Source of the DNA: Solidesulfovibrio carbinoliphilus subsp. oakridgensis
GTDB lineage: Bacteria; Desulfobacterota; Desulfovibrionia; Desulfovibrionales; Desulfovibrionaceae
Assembly (NCBI RefSeq): GCF_000177215.2
Contig: NZ_CM001368.1
Coordinates: 3,355,625 to 3,419,624 of the forward strand
Length of the DNA stretch: 64,000 nt
Reading direction: 5' to 3'
The notes under the pieces were generated by a model. That model was not told the origin of the DNA. It saw only the letters and a program-made list of their open reading frames with translations, and made no database searches. Of the stretch, positions 7,731 through 17,480 are shown piece by piece. Position 1 is the stretch's first letter. Each line of letters starts with the position of its first letter. The translations under genes and the position numbers were made by a program.

Positions 7731-8828
7731 ATGAGCGAGAGCGTTGTAAAAAAGCTGTCCTTTCTTGATCGCTTCCTGACCGTGTGGATTTTCGCGGCCA
7801 TGTTCGTTGGCGTGGGGGTGGGGTATTTGTATCCTGGAACGAAAGACATCATCAATACCTTCCAGGTAGGGACAACCAACATCCCCATAGCCCTGGGACT
7901 CATTTTGATGATGTACCCGCCGCTGGCAAAGGTGAAGTACGAGCAGCTGGGGCAGGTGTTTCGCAACGGAAAAGTGCTTGCTCTTTCTCTGGTACAGAAC
8001 TGGATCATCGGTCCGGTGCTGATGTTCTTTCTGGCTATTGCCTTTCTCTCGGGGCATCACGAATACATGGTCGGCTTGGTTCTCATCGGGCTGGCCCGCT
8101 GCATCGCCATGGTCATCGTCTGGAACGATCTGGCCCAGGGCGACCGGGAATACTGCGCCGGGCTGGTGGCTTTCAACTCCATTTTTCAGGTCCTTTTCTT
8201 TTCGGTCTACGCCTATTTCTTTATCACAGTGCTGCCCCGAGTGTTTGGCCTTGAAGGCGTTGTGGTCAACATCTCCATGGGACAGATCGCCGAAAGTGTT
8301 TTTATCTATCTTGGCATACCGTTTCTTGCCGGCCTGATCACGCGGTTTGTCGGACTCAAAATGAAGGGCGAACACTGGTATGAAACCGTCTTCGTTCCGA
8401 AAATCAGCCCGCTGACCCTCGTTTTTCTGCTTTTTACCATCCTGGTGATGTTCTCGCTCAAGGGTGAATACATCGTGCAGTTGCCGCTTGACGTTGTGCG
8501 CATCGCCATACCCCTTGGCATCTATTTTTTGCTCATGTTTCTGGCCTCGTTTTATCTCTCGGCCAAGGCCGGAGCGACGTATGAACAGTCGACGACGCTC
8601 AGTTTTACCGCCGCATCCAACAATTTTGAGCTGGCCATTGCCGTGGCCATTGCGGTTTTCGGCATCGATTCCGGTGAGGCCTTTGCCGCCGTGATAGGCC
8701 CCCTTGTGGAGGTCCCGGTACTGATCGCGCTTGTGAATGTCGCTCTGTTTTTCCGGCGCAAGTACTTTCCGTATGCGGTGGAAACGCCGACCGGCGTCTG
8801 TCATGTCGCCTGTCCGCCTTCGCGGTAA
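7731..8828 (+). CDS. acr3: ACR3-family arsenite efflux transporter
   Basis: This 365-residue inner-membrane protein has about ten hydrophobic segments and expels arsenite by secondary transport. The ACR3 marks are visible: the conserved cysteine C124 in [13 protein letters not shown], and [15 protein letters not shown] in the C-terminal half with its conserved Glu. Length and motifs separate it from ArsB. It follows arsR with an AGGAGG-like site before the ATG and is probably expressed with it. Confidence 0.93.
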   Translation: MSESVVKKLSFLDRFLTVWIFAAMFVGVGVGYLYPGTKDIINTFQVGTTNIPIALGLILMMYPPLAKVKYEQLGQVFRNGKVLALSLVQNWIIGPVLMFFLAIAFLSGHHEYMVGLVLIGLARCIAMVIVWNDLAQGDREYCAGLVAFNSIFQVLFFSVYAYFFITVLPRVFGLEGVVVNISMGQIAESVFIYLGIPFLAGLITRFVGLKMKGEHWYETVFVPKISPLTLVFLLFTILVMFSLKGEYIVQLPLDVVRIAIPLGIYFLLMFLASFYLSAKAGATYEQSTTLSFTAASNNFELAIAVAIAVFGIDSGEAFAAVIGPLVEVPVLIALVNVALFFRRKYFPYAVETPTGVCHVACPPSR

Positions 8829-8944
8829 CAGGAAACGCATGCTCCTTTCGGCTGGAGACGCTACGACTCTGTTTTAAGCGGCTTTTGGGCTTGAGAGAAT
8901 TCGGCCGTTGTACTTCATGAAAGTGCTTTTCAGCGAGGCGCATA

Positions 8945-10357
8945 ATGACAAGTATTGACAGCACATCCAATGATCTCGCGCAGCGAGACCATCCGTCGCG
9001 ACTCTTTGTCGAGGTGACGTCCAGATGCAATCTTCGTTGCGCCATGTGCGTGAAGCAATCTGGAGCTGCCAAGTCAATGGACGGCGACATGCTTCCAGAA
9101 ACGTTCAATGCGTTAGCGCCAGAATGTAAGTATCTTCAAGCCCTGGTTCTCAATGGCATAGGTGAACCGCTACTGCATCCGCTGCTCGAAGAATTCATTC
9201 GAACGGGCAAACGCTTGATGCCTGCCCAAAGCTGGGTAGGTTTTCAAACCAACGGGCACCTGCTCAATACGGCTCGTTGTTCCTCGCTCCTTGCGGCCGG
9301 GCTGGACAGAATCTTTCTTTCCGTGGACTCGACTTCTCCGGAGCTTTTCAAGGCCGTCCGGAATGGAGGCAGCCTGGGGCATGTCGAACGTGCGTTGGCT
9401 GCTTTGGCTCAAGCGAAAAAAGAACACCCGGGGAACACGTTGGAGGTCGGCGCGGAGTTTGTTGTCATGCGCGATAACATCGCTGAGCTTCCTGCGATCA
9501 TTGCATGGCTTGCTAAGCGTGGCGTAAGCAGGCTGGTCGTATCCCATATTTTGCCTTTTAGTGCTACCGTAGCGAATCAGACGGTCTTTGGCATCAATAC
9601 AAGTTCGGCGAAATATTTTTACAAGGCTTGGTCTGACAAAGCACGGCAAGAGGGAATAGATGTTGCTCGATACTTCAACGTTCTCTGGAAGTATCACAAG
9701 ACGCCGCAAGACCTGAGGTTGGTGAGCTTTGTCCGGCAGATGGTGTCCCAGGCGCTTGAAAACGATATCCCTTTGCATGTTGCAAATCTGATCGGTGGCG
9801 ATGATGTTGGTCCTGTCGAGACAGTATTCCGTAAGGCAGAGGCCGTTGCTTCTGCTGTTGGCCTCCAGCTTGTTCTGCCGGCGGTCAGGCCAGTCAGCGG
9901 GCGCGCCTGTTTGGGAGTCAAACAAGGAGGTGCGTTTATTGCGTGGGATGGCAAGGTTTCTCCGTGCCATTTTCTCTGGCGAAGCTTCAACTGCTATTTT
10001 TATGGGCGAGAGAAGCAAGTCGCCCATAAAGTATTCGGAGACTTATCCAAGGATTCGTTGTCTTGGATATGGAACAGCTCAAAATATAAATCATTTCATT
10101 CTGATGTCATGCGAAAAAGATACCCGCATTGCCCCGGCTGCAATGTGTATCCATGCGAAGATATCAATAGCATCGATTTTGAAAATGATTGTTACGGTGA
10201 AACAGTTCCTTGTGGAGATTGCTTGTGGAGCATGGGACTCCTCCAGTGTATGGGACAGGAAGATGAACATGGAGAGTTCGACGATTGCTGCGATGCTGCG
10301 CAGCGCATCGACAAATTTGAACAGACTGTCCACTTGGGTATTTCTGGCCTGGTATAA
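8945..10357 (+). CDS. Radical SAM/SPASM-domain protein of the ars cluster
   Basis: The 470-residue product begins its radical SAM domain with C-x3-C-x2-C (CNLRCAMC, about residues 28-35), which binds the 4Fe-4S cluster that cleaves S-adenosylmethionine. A GIGEPLLHP motif follows. The C-terminal third is very rich in cysteine (groups around PHCPGC, YPCED, NDC, VPCGDC and LQCMG), as expected for a SPASM domain with auxiliary clusters. The substrate is unknown: SPASM enzymes modify peptides, mature metalloenzymes or act on sugars. It lies between acr3 and a permease group in one direction, 116 nt after acr3, so a link to arsenic handling is likely but inferred. The start at 8945 has a GAGG site. 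Confidence 0.8.
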   Translation: MTSIDSTSNDLAQRDHPSRLFVEVTSRCNLRCAMCVKQSGAAKSMDGDMLPETFNALAPECKYLQALVLNGIGEPLLHPLLEEFIRTGKRLMPAQSWVGFQTNGHLLNTARCSSLLAAGLDRIFLSVDSTSPELFKAVRNGGSLGHVERALAALAQAKKEHPGNTLEVGAEFVVMRDNIAELPAIIAWLAKRGVSRLVVSHILPFSATVANQTVFGINTSSAKYFYKAWSDKARQEGIDVARYFNVLWKYHKTPQDLRLVSFVRQMVSQALENDIPLHVANLIGGDDVGPVETVFRKAEAVASAVGLQLVLPAVRPVSGRACLGVKQGGAFIAWDGKVSPCHFLWRSFNCYFYGREKQVAHKVFGDLSKDSLSWIWNSSKYKSFHSDVMRKRYPHCPGCNVYPCEDINSIDFENDCYGETVPCGDCLWSMGLLQCMGQEDEHGEFDDCCDAAQRIDKFEQTVHLGISGLV

Positions 10358-10477
10358 TTTAACAGCATGGTCATTCTGTTGCCAAAACAAGAGGGAACGG
10401 CATTTTCTGAACCAAAATATCAGAATGCCTTTCCGCTTGAGTGACAACCCAATCCGTTCCCCGCTACGAGACGGTGC

Positions 10478-10585
10478 TTGACAAGGGTTCATTTTTGGCT
10501 ATTTTGCCAAATTAAAAAACAAGTGCGCAATGGAGCGTCGATGCCCAGTAGTTTTTTGTGCTGATATTTTGCTATTTGGCAAAAC
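10478..10585 (+). promoter_or_regulatory. Promoter overlapped by a widely spaced inverted repeat
   Basis: TTGACA (10478-10483), 16 nt and TATTTT (10500-10505) form a good sigma-70 promoter for the DGC gene. ATTTTGCCAAAT (10501-10512) covers the -10 box and is matched in inverse by ATTTGGCAAAAC (10574-10585, 11 of 12). The two half-sites suggest a repressor that may loop the 5' leader. Confidence 0.45.
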
Positions 10586-10649
10586 ATACAAGCATTGTCA
10601 AGATTGCCTCGCAGGGGAGGTCGTCTTGCCAAACACTGGAGAGAAACCC

Positions 10650-11033
10650 ATGTCCGAGAAAAAAAGCTGCTGCTGTTCCGCCGCCCCCAAACTCTTGTTC
10701 GCCTGCTCCGGCGGGGCTGACGTCGGGGCCTTGGCCGATCAAGTTGCCAGGAAACTCACGGCGGATGGCGTGGCCAAGATGTTCTGTCTGGCCGGCATCG
10801 GCGGTCGGGTCAGCGGCATCCTCAAGACCACGGAAGCAGCGTCCAAGATCGTGGCCATCGACGGCTGCCCCCTCAACTGCGCCCGCAAGTCGCTGGAAGA
10901 GGCCGGATTCACCGACTTCGGCCATGTGCAGTTGGCCGATCTGGGTTTTAAAAAAGGGGAAAGCCCCGTGACCGAGGAGCGGGTGTTGACGGCGGCCATG
11001 GCCGTGGCCCCGCATTTCGCCAATCTGTCCTGA
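10650..11033 (+). CDS. DGC-domain putative zinc-binding protein
   Basis: The 127-residue start at 10650 is chosen for its GGAGAG site. Upstream in-frame starts would include the promoter region. The N-terminus is cysteine-rich (EKKSCCCS), then FACSGGADVG resembles a P-loop-like turn, FCLAGIGG follows, and the family signature DGCPLNCA lies near residue 81. The DGC (PF08859) family is known as putative zinc-binding and often occurs beside ArsP-like permeases and small thioredoxins, as here. A metal- or metalloid-handling role is inferred. No enzyme activity is known to me. Confidence 0.75.
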   Translation: MSEKKSCCCSAAPKLLFACSGGADVGALADQVARKLTADGVAKMFCLAGIGGRVSGILKTTEAASKIVAIDGCPLNCARKSLEEAGFTDFGHVQLADLGFKKGESPVTEERVLTAAMAVAPHFANLS

Positions 11034-11118
11034 CCGCTTTTCCACGAAAGGCCTGCGCGAATCTGGTGGACTGCTCCGTCAGTCCGGCCGCGGAAGCGGC
11101 AATCGAGGAGATGTTTGT

Positions 11119-12207
11119 ATGGAACCCCTTGAATTGAAGACCTGTTGTACCAAAGAAGCCGTGGCCCAAGGCCCGCGTCCGCGCGACGGGAAGCTTGTCC
11201 GCTATCTCTTGCTGCTCGCGCCGGCCCTGGCCGTCTGGTGGGTGGTGTACGGCATGCTGCCCGGATTTTCCCGGCTGCTGACCTACGATGTCCTGGGGAT
11301 CGCCCAGGGAAGCCATCTTGGCGACGCCGTCGAATTCTTGCTCTACGACACGCCCAAGGTGCTCATGCTGCTGACCCTGGTGGTCTTTGGCGTGGGGGTC
11401 ATCCGCACTTTTTTCACGCCCGAACGCACGCGGCGAATTCTGGCCGGCAGGCGGGAATCCGCCGGCAACGTCATGGCTGCCTTGCTTGGCATCGTCACGC
11501 CGTTTTGTTCCTGCTCGGCCGTGCCGCTGTTCATCGGCTTCGTCACGGCCGGCGTGCCCATGGGGGTGACGTTTTCCTTTCTGATCTCTGCCCCGATGGT
11601 CAATGAAATTGCCCTGGTCCTGCTCTACGGCCTGCTCGGCTGGAAGGTGGCGGCCCTCTATCTCGGCACCGGGTTGGCCGTGGCCATTGTCGCGGGCTGG
11701 GTGCTCGGCAAGCTCAATCTGGAGCCCTACATCGAAGATTGGGTCATGAAGATCCGGACCGATCCCTCGGTGCTTCCCCCGGACGATCAGACCTGGGTAG
11801 ACCGCCTCGAAGCCGGATTCCATGCCGTCACGGACATCGTCGGCAAGGTCTGGCTGTACGTCGTGATCGGCATTGCCGTGGGCGCGGGCATCCACGGCTA
11901 CGTGCCGGAAGGCTTCATGGCCTCGATCATGGGCAAGGGCGCCTGGTGGTCGGTGCCGGCGGCCGTCCTGGTCGGCATCCCCATGTATTCCAACGCGGCG
12001 GGAATCGTGCCGGTGGTCGAGGCGCTCCTTGGCAAGGGCGCGGCCCTGGGCACGGTTCTGGCGTTCATGATGGCGGTGATCGCCCTGTCCCTGCCCGAGA
12101 TGATCATTTTGCGTAAAGTGCTCAAGCCCCGCTTGATCGTTGTCTTCGCCGGGGTCGTCGGGGTGGGCATTTTGCTGGTGGGGTATCTTTTCAACGCCAT
12201 CGTCTAA
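11119..12207 (+). CDS. ArsP-like permease (DUF318 family)
   Basis: This 362-residue membrane protein has about eight to ten hydrophobic segments. The family motif TPFCSCSAVPLF (near residues 130-141) with its paired cysteines is present, and an N-terminal KTCCTKE adds two more. Members of this permease family include ArsP, which exports trivalent organoarsenicals, and others of unknown substrate. It follows the DGC gene by 85 nt and is followed after 42 nt by the thioredoxin-like gene, an arrangement often seen for this family. Export of a methylated or thiol-bound metalloid is the best guess. Confidence 0.8.
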   Translation: MEPLELKTCCTKEAVAQGPRPRDGKLVRYLLLLAPALAVWWVVYGMLPGFSRLLTYDVLGIAQGSHLGDAVEFLLYDTPKVLMLLTLVVFGVGVIRTFFTPERTRRILAGRRESAGNVMAALLGIVTPFCSCSAVPLFIGFVTAGVPMGVTFSFLISAPMVNEIALVLLYGLLGWKVAALYLGTGLAVAIVAGWVLGKLNLEPYIEDWVMKIRTDPSVLPPDDQTWVDRLEAGFHAVTDIVGKVWLYVVIGIAVGAGIHGYVPEGFMASIMGKGAWWSVPAAVLVGIPMYSNAAGIVPVVEALLGKGAALGTVLAFMMAVIALSLPEMIILRKVLKPRLIVVFAGVVGVGILLVGYLFNAIV

Positions 12208-12249
12208 CGGGTTGGGTTGATCGAAAATTGCCAACATTGGAGGAATATT

Positions 12250-12480
12250 ATGGAAATCAAGGTTCTTGGTCCCGGATGCGCCAAATGCAAGGAAGCCGAA
12301 AAAGTAGTCCTGGAGGCGGTCAAGGAATCCGGAGTTGACGCCACCGTGGAAAAAATTGCGGATTTCCAGCAGATCGCCGGCTTTGGCGTCTTTTCGACCC
12401 CGGCCGTCGTCATTGATGGCGAGGTCAAAGTGGTGGGCAAAGTGCCCTCCAAAGCTGACGTCCTTTCCTGGCTCAAGTAG
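12250..12480 (+). CDS. Small thioredoxin-like redox protein
   Basis: The 76-residue protein has a thioredoxin/glutaredoxin fold with the active site C-x2-C in PGCAKCKEAE (about 11-14) and the cis-proline in FSTPAVVIDG. It is of the 'redox-active disulfide protein 2' type that usually accompanies DUF318 permeases. The start is fixed by GGAGG 7 nt before the ATG at 12250. It probably donates electrons or hands over a thiol-bound substrate to the permease or the DGC protein. Confidence 0.85.
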   Translation: MEIKVLGPGCAKCKEAEKVVLEAVKESGVDATVEKIADFQQIAGFGVFSTPAVVIDGEVKVVGKVPSKADVLSWLK

Positions 12481-12677
12481 GCGGCAGGCCCAAAAAAACC
12501 ACAGCAGGAGCGGGCCTTCTCCTCTTTGGTTCGCGTGGTCATCTTGCCGCCTGCGGCTAGCCCCGGGGCGTTTGGTTCTTCGCATAGGTACGGAGGAAGA
12601 GCACCCATGCACGATCAAATTTATTGGCTATGAAAAGTCTCTATGTAGAGCGCGAAAGTATGATATGGCGAGATAAG

Positions 12678-12805
12678 ATGTCTACAAAATAGACATGAAG
12701 ACGATTCCGAGTGTATAGTAATTCTTCAGATGCTGCGCGATAAAGGGGGTGTATTCGACAAGACACTGAAAATATAAGTTAAAAAATGTGGCATAATTCC
12801 TGCTT
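12678..12805 (+). promoter_or_regulatory. Sigma-54-like promoter with upstream palindrome
   Basis: TGGCA at 12789 and TGC at 12801 place GG and GC exactly 10 nt apart, the -24/-12 spacing of sigma-54 promoters. About 95 nt upstream, ATGTCTA-N5-TAGACAT (12678-12696) is a perfect palindrome at the distance expected for an enhancer-binding activator. The remaining 356-bp gap before the thioredoxin gene is AT-rich and shows no gene. Confidence 0.45.
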
Positions 12806-12836
12806 GTTACACCGAATATTTCAATAGAGGAACGTC

Positions 12837-13205
12837 ATGAAACATACCGCACTGTGTTTTGCTCTCGTCTTTGTGCTTGGTGCCGGGGTTTGCTTCGCCG
12901 CCTCGCCTGTTCCTGAGGTCCCGGTCAAGGGCATGGTGACCATGGTGGATATCGGAGCCAAGGCCTGTATCCCGTGCAAAATGATGATGCCCGTCATGGA
13001 GGAAGTGGAAAAAGAATATAAGGGGAAAGCGGCGATCATTTTTATCGATGTATGGGAAAACAAGGATCAGGGAGCTAAATTTGGATTGAAGGTAATTCCG
13101 ACGCAAATATTTTACGATAAAGAGGGAAAGGAAACGTACCGCCACGAAGGATTTCTGGACAAAGCGCCGATCAGCGAAAGGTTGGATAAATTATTGGCCC
13201 AGTAA
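12837..13205 (+). CDS. Periplasmic thioredoxin-fold protein
   Basis: The 122-residue precursor starts with a clear signal peptide (MKHTALCFALVFVLGAGVCF, cleavage after the Ala near 22). The mature part has a thioredoxin active site C-x2-C in GAKACIPCKMMMP and the cis-proline in LKVIPTQIFYD. It is followed after 12 nt by ccdA, so it is probably kept reduced by CcdA and acts as a periplasmic disulfide reductase. The target may be cytochrome c maturation or the arsenic/permease proteins next door. Confidence 0.88.
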   Translation: MKHTALCFALVFVLGAGVCFAASPVPEVPVKGMVTMVDIGAKACIPCKMMMPVMEEVEKEYKGKAAIIFIDVWENKDQGAKFGLKVIPTQIFYDKEGKETYRHEGFLDKAPISERLDKLLAQ

Positions 13206-13217
13206 GGAGAGCGTGGC

Positions 13218-13925
13218 ATGCTGGACCAACTGTTTTTGACCATCAATACCTGGATGACCGGCAGCCTCATCGTTGCCGCAGTGGGCTGTTTCCTCTGGGG
13301 GGTGGTGAGTGTTCTTTTCAGCCCCTGCCACCTGGCTTCCATCCCCTTGATCGTTGGCTATGTCGCCGGACAAGGCAGAATCATCCATGGTCGGGAGGCG
13401 GCGCGCTATGCCGTCGCCTTTACCGCCGGCCTGTTTGTGACCATCGCAGTCATCGGGATTCTCTGTACGCTCCTTGGAAGAATGCTTGGTGATATCGGGC
13501 CATACTGGACAATCCTCGTCGGCGCCGTGCTGATTTGGGTGGCCCTGGACATGATGGGGGTCGCCAAGTGCTCGGTCTCCGGCGGCATGATGGGCAAGCT
13601 CAAGGTCAAGGGGGTTGGGGGAGCGTTTCTCCTCGGCTTGGCCTACGGCGTCCTGTCCGGTTCGTGCACCTTCGGGTTCATCGCTCCCATCCTGGCCATC
13701 ATCACCATTCAGGAAAAGATCCTCACCGGCGTGGTGCTCATCGTACTGTTCGCTATCGGGCACTGCCTGCCGATCGTGGTGGCCGGCAGCTCCACGGCCC
13801 TGGTCCAGCGCTGGCTGGACAACGGAGCCATGCGTCACGGGGGAACCTGGTTCCGAAAAACCGCCGGGGCAATGATCGCGCTTCTCGGAATCTACTTCCT
13901 TGCCAGGCCGTTTCTGGCCGCTTAA
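13218..13925 (+). CDS. ccdA: CcdA/DsbD-family thiol-electron transporter
   Basis: This 235-residue inner-membrane protein has six hydrophobic segments and moves reducing power from cytoplasmic thioredoxin to the periplasm. The two redox cysteines are visible in SPCHLAS (first segment) and SGSCTFG (fourth segment). It belongs with the preceding periplasmic thioredoxin, probably in one transcript from the sigma-54-like promoter. Confidence 0.88.
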   Translation: MLDQLFLTINTWMTGSLIVAAVGCFLWGVVSVLFSPCHLASIPLIVGYVAGQGRIIHGREAARYAVAFTAGLFVTIAVIGILCTLLGRMLGDIGPYWTILVGAVLIWVALDMMGVAKCSVSGGMMGKLKVKGVGGAFLLGLAYGVLSGSCTFGFIAPILAIITIQEKILTGVVLIVLFAIGHCLPIVVAGSSTALVQRWLDNGAMRHGGTWFRKTAGAMIALLGIYFLARPFLAA

Positions 13926-13967
13926 GGTTGCCAACAGTCTGAATAGGGATTTAAGGAAGGGACATGC

Positions 13968-14135
13968 CATAAGTCCATGATTGGCTCGGCCATCTTGTTT
14001 CCCAGCACTGCTTGCAGTTGACTGACATCATGCCGATTGGTTCCGGCAACGACGACCGAGAACGGGACGCCACGCCCGTCTCCAGAGATATGGCGCTTTG
14101 TTCCTTTTTTCCCCCCGATCCGTGGGATTCCTTAA
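13968..14135 (-). pseudogene. Remnant of an IS5-type transposase
   Basis: On the minus strand NPTDRG is followed, after a frame change in a G/A homopolymer (near 14105-14118), by GTKRHISGDGRGVP and GTNRHDVSQLQAVL. These are the conserved core words of IS5-group DDE transposases. The frame is broken and both ends are missing. The rest of 13926-14580 shows no gene, and DNA to about 14480 may be further decayed IS sequence. Confidence 0.6.
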
Positions 14136-14580
14136 TGTTCCGGGAAAGAGCTGTTGGCGCTTTTGGCCAAGAATGAGGCAGTTCTTATTGATAGCCGATT
14201 CCCAGAGGGGCCACAGGCCTGGGGGACGGAATTCGCAATGAAAATCAGCTTGAGCCGGCCAACCATGGGAACGGGATCGGCCTCCAAGTCGCCGTCGGCG
14301 CGCTTCCTCGTCCACAGCGTCACGGTGTTCCGGCTGGCTATTGCTTCGGGAGAAGGCGGGTCCCATCACAGGCGATCGGAGCACCGTTGCCTTTATGCGA
14401 TGGCCTGGCGAAAGGGGCAGGTCTGCGCCTCGGCCCGGCCACGGACGGGCTGGAGGTTCGGCGGGCCGGGCCATAGCCCTGGCCCAATATGATTGCCGAG
14501 GTGACAGCCATGGACGGGCTGGGGGTTCGGCTGGCGGGGCGGGGTGGTTTCAGGATCTTGGCGGGGCAGGGCTCGTTTTC

Positions 14581-14608
14581 AAGGAAGGCGGCCGAAGCCG
14601 CCTTCCTT
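14581..14608 (-). terminator. UUCG-capped hairpin downstream of the chemoreceptor gene
   Basis: A perfect 12-bp inverted repeat (AAGGAAGGCGGC) has, on the minus strand, a TTCG tetraloop and lies 20 nt past the stop of the chemoreceptor gene. It lacks a strong U tract, so it may stabilise the 3' end rather than terminate alone. Confidence 0.5.
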
Positions 14609-14627
14609 GCTGGCGGGGCCGGTCCGC

Positions 14628-16898
14628 TCAGTCGGCTTTCAGCGTTTCGACCAGACGCGTCAGGTTTTGTGCCTGATGCGCCAGCTCTTCGACGGAACCG
14701 GCGGCCCGAGCCATGGCATCGGCCGTTTCTTCCGAAATCCGGTTGATATCGTCCACGGCCCGGTTGATCTGTTCGCTTGCCGCAGATTGTTCCTCCGAGG
14801 CCGTGGCGATGGAGCGCACCTGGTCGGCGGAATTTTCGACGATGGACACGATTTCCCCAAGCACCGCGCCCGAATGGCTCGCCAGTTCCGTGGCCCGGTC
14901 CACGGCCCGCGCCGCACCTTCCACGCCCTCGATGCTGGAACGTGCCCCGGCCTGAATCGCTCGGACGGCATTGCCCACCTCGCCGGTCGCGTTCATGGTC
15001 TTTTCCGCTAATTTCCGCACCTCATCGGCGACGACCGCGAATCCGCGCCCGGCTTCGCCGGCCCGGGCCGCCTCGATGGCGGCGTTCAAGGCGAGCAGGT
15101 TCGTCTGGTCGGCGATGTCGGAAATCACGCCGATGATATTGCCGATTCCATCGGCCTGCTTGCCGAGTTCGTCCATGTTGGCCCGCAGCGTGGCGGCCCG
15201 TTCCTGCACGCCGTTGATGGCCGCCACCACTTGGCGCACCACGTCCGCTCCGTCCTTGGCCTTGTCCCGGGCCACTCCGGCCCCTTGCGCGGCCTCGGAA
15301 GCATTCTTCGCCACCTCGAGCACGGTCGCGTTCATCTGCTCCATGGCCGTGGCCGTTTCACCGGCATGCTGGCGTTGGAGGTCCGCCCCCTCCTTGGACT
15401 GCTCGACCTGCAGGGAGAGGTCCTGCGCAGCCTGGGCCACGGCCCGGGCCACGTCTTCGACGCGGTCCGCTGCATCGAGCTTCCCCTGGCGCTGGGCCTC
15501 GGCGGCCTGGCGGCGCGCTTGCTCGGCGTCGGCAACCGCGGCCCGGGCCCGGGCCGCTTCGGCGCCCGCCTCCTTGGTCTTCTCTTCGGCCTGGGCGATC
15601 ATCTCCTTGAGATTGGCGACCATGCGCGTCAGGGCCTTGGCCAGGATGCCGGTCTCGTCGGCCTGGTGGATATCGAGGGTCTGGGAGAAGTCGCCCTCGG
15701 CGACCTTGCCGGCAAACGCCGCCGCCTGACGCAAGGGGCGCACGAGCCCGGAGGCGAAGACCCACAGCACGCCAAGGGCCAGGGCCGTGACCCCGAGCCC
15801 GACGCCGACCTGCCACAGGGTGTTCTCCCGGTTGAGGTCGGTCAGTTGGGCGTCGAGGCTCCTGCTTTCCGCCAGGACGATGTCGGGATGGACGCGGATG
15901 AGCACGGCCCAGGGCCGGCCGCTGCGCCCGAGGCTGATGGGGGCCAGAGCCCGATAGACCCCCGTGGCGGGGCTGACGTCGAGCATCGCCTTGCCGGCCT
16001 TGACGTTTTGGGTGACGACCTCCCACTCTGCCGAAATGTTCTTGAGCGGCAGCCCGATGGCCTCCGGATGCTCGCTGCTGGCGACGACCAGGCCGTCATG
16101 GCTCACGATGGCCACGTCCCCCTTGCCTCCGTACAGGCTGGTGTCCACCTTTCCCGCCAGATCCTGGAGAAAGTTCAGGCGCAGGTCCGTGCCCGCCAGC
16201 CCGAGATATTTGCCGTTTTCCTTGATGGGCGCGTTGAGGGTGGTCAGCCAGTCCCGCTTGCCCTGGATGATGTAAGGCAGCGGGTCGAGGACGATCTCCT
16301 TGCCCGTCTCCCGTGAGCCCAGATACCAGGCCCCCTTGCCGACGCCGTTGTCATTGAGCTCCCGGCTTTCGTAGTCCACCAGGGCCTGGCGTGCGATCTT
16401 CCCGTTGGCGTCGCGGTTCCAGTAGGGAATGAAGCGGCCGGTGGCATCGTACCCGGCGTCCGTTTTTCCGGCGAACTCCTTGTCCCGCCCATCCAGGGCA
16501 TCGGGCTCCCAGGCCGAATACGCACCCAGATAGGCCGGGTTGTTCTCCAGCACCTGATGCAAGATGTCGTTGAGGATGTCGCGCGAGGGATTGGGGATGC
16601 CGTCCCTGGCGGCCAGGCGGGCCATGTGTTCGCGCACGACCGCGAAAACCTTGGCCATGGTCCGGGCCGTGACCAGATTGTCCTCCAGGGCGCTCTGGAT
16701 GACCGCCGCCTGGTTGGCTGCAAGCGTCGTCAGGTTCCGCTTGGCCTCTTGTTCGAGGATTGCCCCCACACGCGCCGAGACCAATTTTTGCGTCTTTGTC
16801 GTTGAATACAAATTGTAACAGACGAGTGACGCCGCACTCGCCAACAAGCAACTTCCAGCCAGCAGCAAAATTTTTGCCTGGATAGATTTGAGCTGCAT
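14628..16898 (-). CDS. Methyl-accepting chemotaxis protein with Cache sensor
   Basis: The 756-residue transmembrane receptor has an N-terminal membrane segment (about 9-30), a large periplasmic double-Cache-like region (about 40-340; PYWNRD and DPLPY motifs), a second membrane segment (about 360-385), a HAMP domain, and a long cytoplasmic coiled coil. The signalling tip is clear: [19 protein letters not shown] followed by [16 protein letters not shown]. Alanine-rich heptads 440-500 form an extended helix. It probably senses a small organic ligand and controls CheA; the C-terminus has no CheR-tethering pentapeptide. The gene is monocistronic. The ATG at 16898 follows AAAGGGGG. Confidence 0.93.
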   Translation of the reverse strand: MQLKSIQAKILLLAGSCLLASAASLVCYNLYSTTKTQKLVSARVGAILEQEAKRNLTTLAANQAAVIQSALEDNLVTARTMAKVFAVVREHMARLAARDGIPNPSRDILNDILHQVLENNPAYLGAYSAWEPDALDGRDKEFAGKTDAGYDATGRFIPYWNRDANGKIARQALVDYESRELNDNGVGKGAWYLGSRETGKEIVLDPLPYIIQGKRDWLTTLNAPIKENGKYLGLAGTDLRLNFLQDLAGKVDTSLYGGKGDVAIVSHDGLVVASSEHPEAIGLPLKNISAEWEVVTQNVKAGKAMLDVSPATGVYRALAPISLGRSGRPWAVLIRVHPDIVLAESRSLDAQLTDLNRENTLWQVGVGLGVTALALGVLWVFASGLVRPLRQAAAFAGKVAEGDFSQTLDIHQADETGILAKALTRMVANLKEMIAQAEEKTKEAGAEAARARAAVADAEQARRQAAEAQRQGKLDAADRVEDVARAVAQAAQDLSLQVEQSKEGADLQRQHAGETATAMEQMNATVLEVAKNASEAAQGAGVARDKAKDGADVVRQVVAAINGVQERAATLRANMDELGKQADGIGNIIGVISDIADQTNLLALNAAIEAARAGEAGRGFAVVADEVRKLAEKTMNATGEVGNAVRAIQAGARSSIEGVEGAARAVDRATELASHSGAVLGEIVSIVENSADQVRSIATASEEQSAASEQINRAVDDINRISEETADAMARAAGSVEELAHQAQNLTRLVETLKAD

Positions 16899-17480
16899 AT
16901 ACCCCCCCCTTTAGACAAGACGCTTGCATCAACATAACCGAAACGTGTACACCGCCTGCTCCAATCCATCGAAAAGACCCGGCCACCACAGGAACGACAA
17001 GCGCTATTGCGCGCATGCATCACCCCTGTCGCTTCGGGTGATTGTGGATGCTGTAATAATACTCTCATCCTTTCTTCTTCGCAATGCCCCGTTGTCGTTG
17101 AGGCCTTGTCTCGAACCGTATTTTGCCAAAGAAAGAACGGCCCATCCGTCTGCGGGTGGGTCGGCTTGTCCGCCGGTCAAAAAGTGGCCCGCACGGGCGA
17201 AAGGTCGGAAGCGTCTGGCGTGGCCAGCGGGAGATTTGCCGGTTTCTCTTCCGTCATGCGTGCCACGCGCCGGGGCCCGGGAGTCGTGCACGTGGATACG
17301 GGGAGGATGTGCGAAAACCTGGGGCAAGCCGCTGCCCCGGACATTGCTGTCCCTCGTTGCGCCATGGGAGGATCAGGCCAAGCAGCCGGTCGGTTCTGTG
17401 CATGGCGGCTTGCCCAGGGGGGCTGCCTGGTCTGGCGGCAGCCGGGGCGTTCGCTGCCCCCGGCTGCCGCCAGGACGGGG
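16899..17480. other. 582-bp gap, no gene recognised
   Basis: The stretch holds the chemoreceptor promoter side (16,899-17,060 is relatively AT-rich) and then high-GC DNA with overlapping long frames that have no start sites or recognisable motifs. Nothing further is seen. Confidence 0.4.

Noticed and set aside
7494-8840. Long open frame on the minus strand opposite acr3
   Set aside because: It is a shadow of acr3 in G/C-rich DNA. Its product is a low-complexity Lys/Asp/His/Gly sequence without motifs, and the plus strand encodes a clear ACR3 protein.
10948-12618. 556-codon open frame on the minus strand over the permease and thioredoxin genes
   Set aside because: The product is His/Asp/Arg-rich without a fold-like pattern, and two recognisable genes occupy the plus strand.
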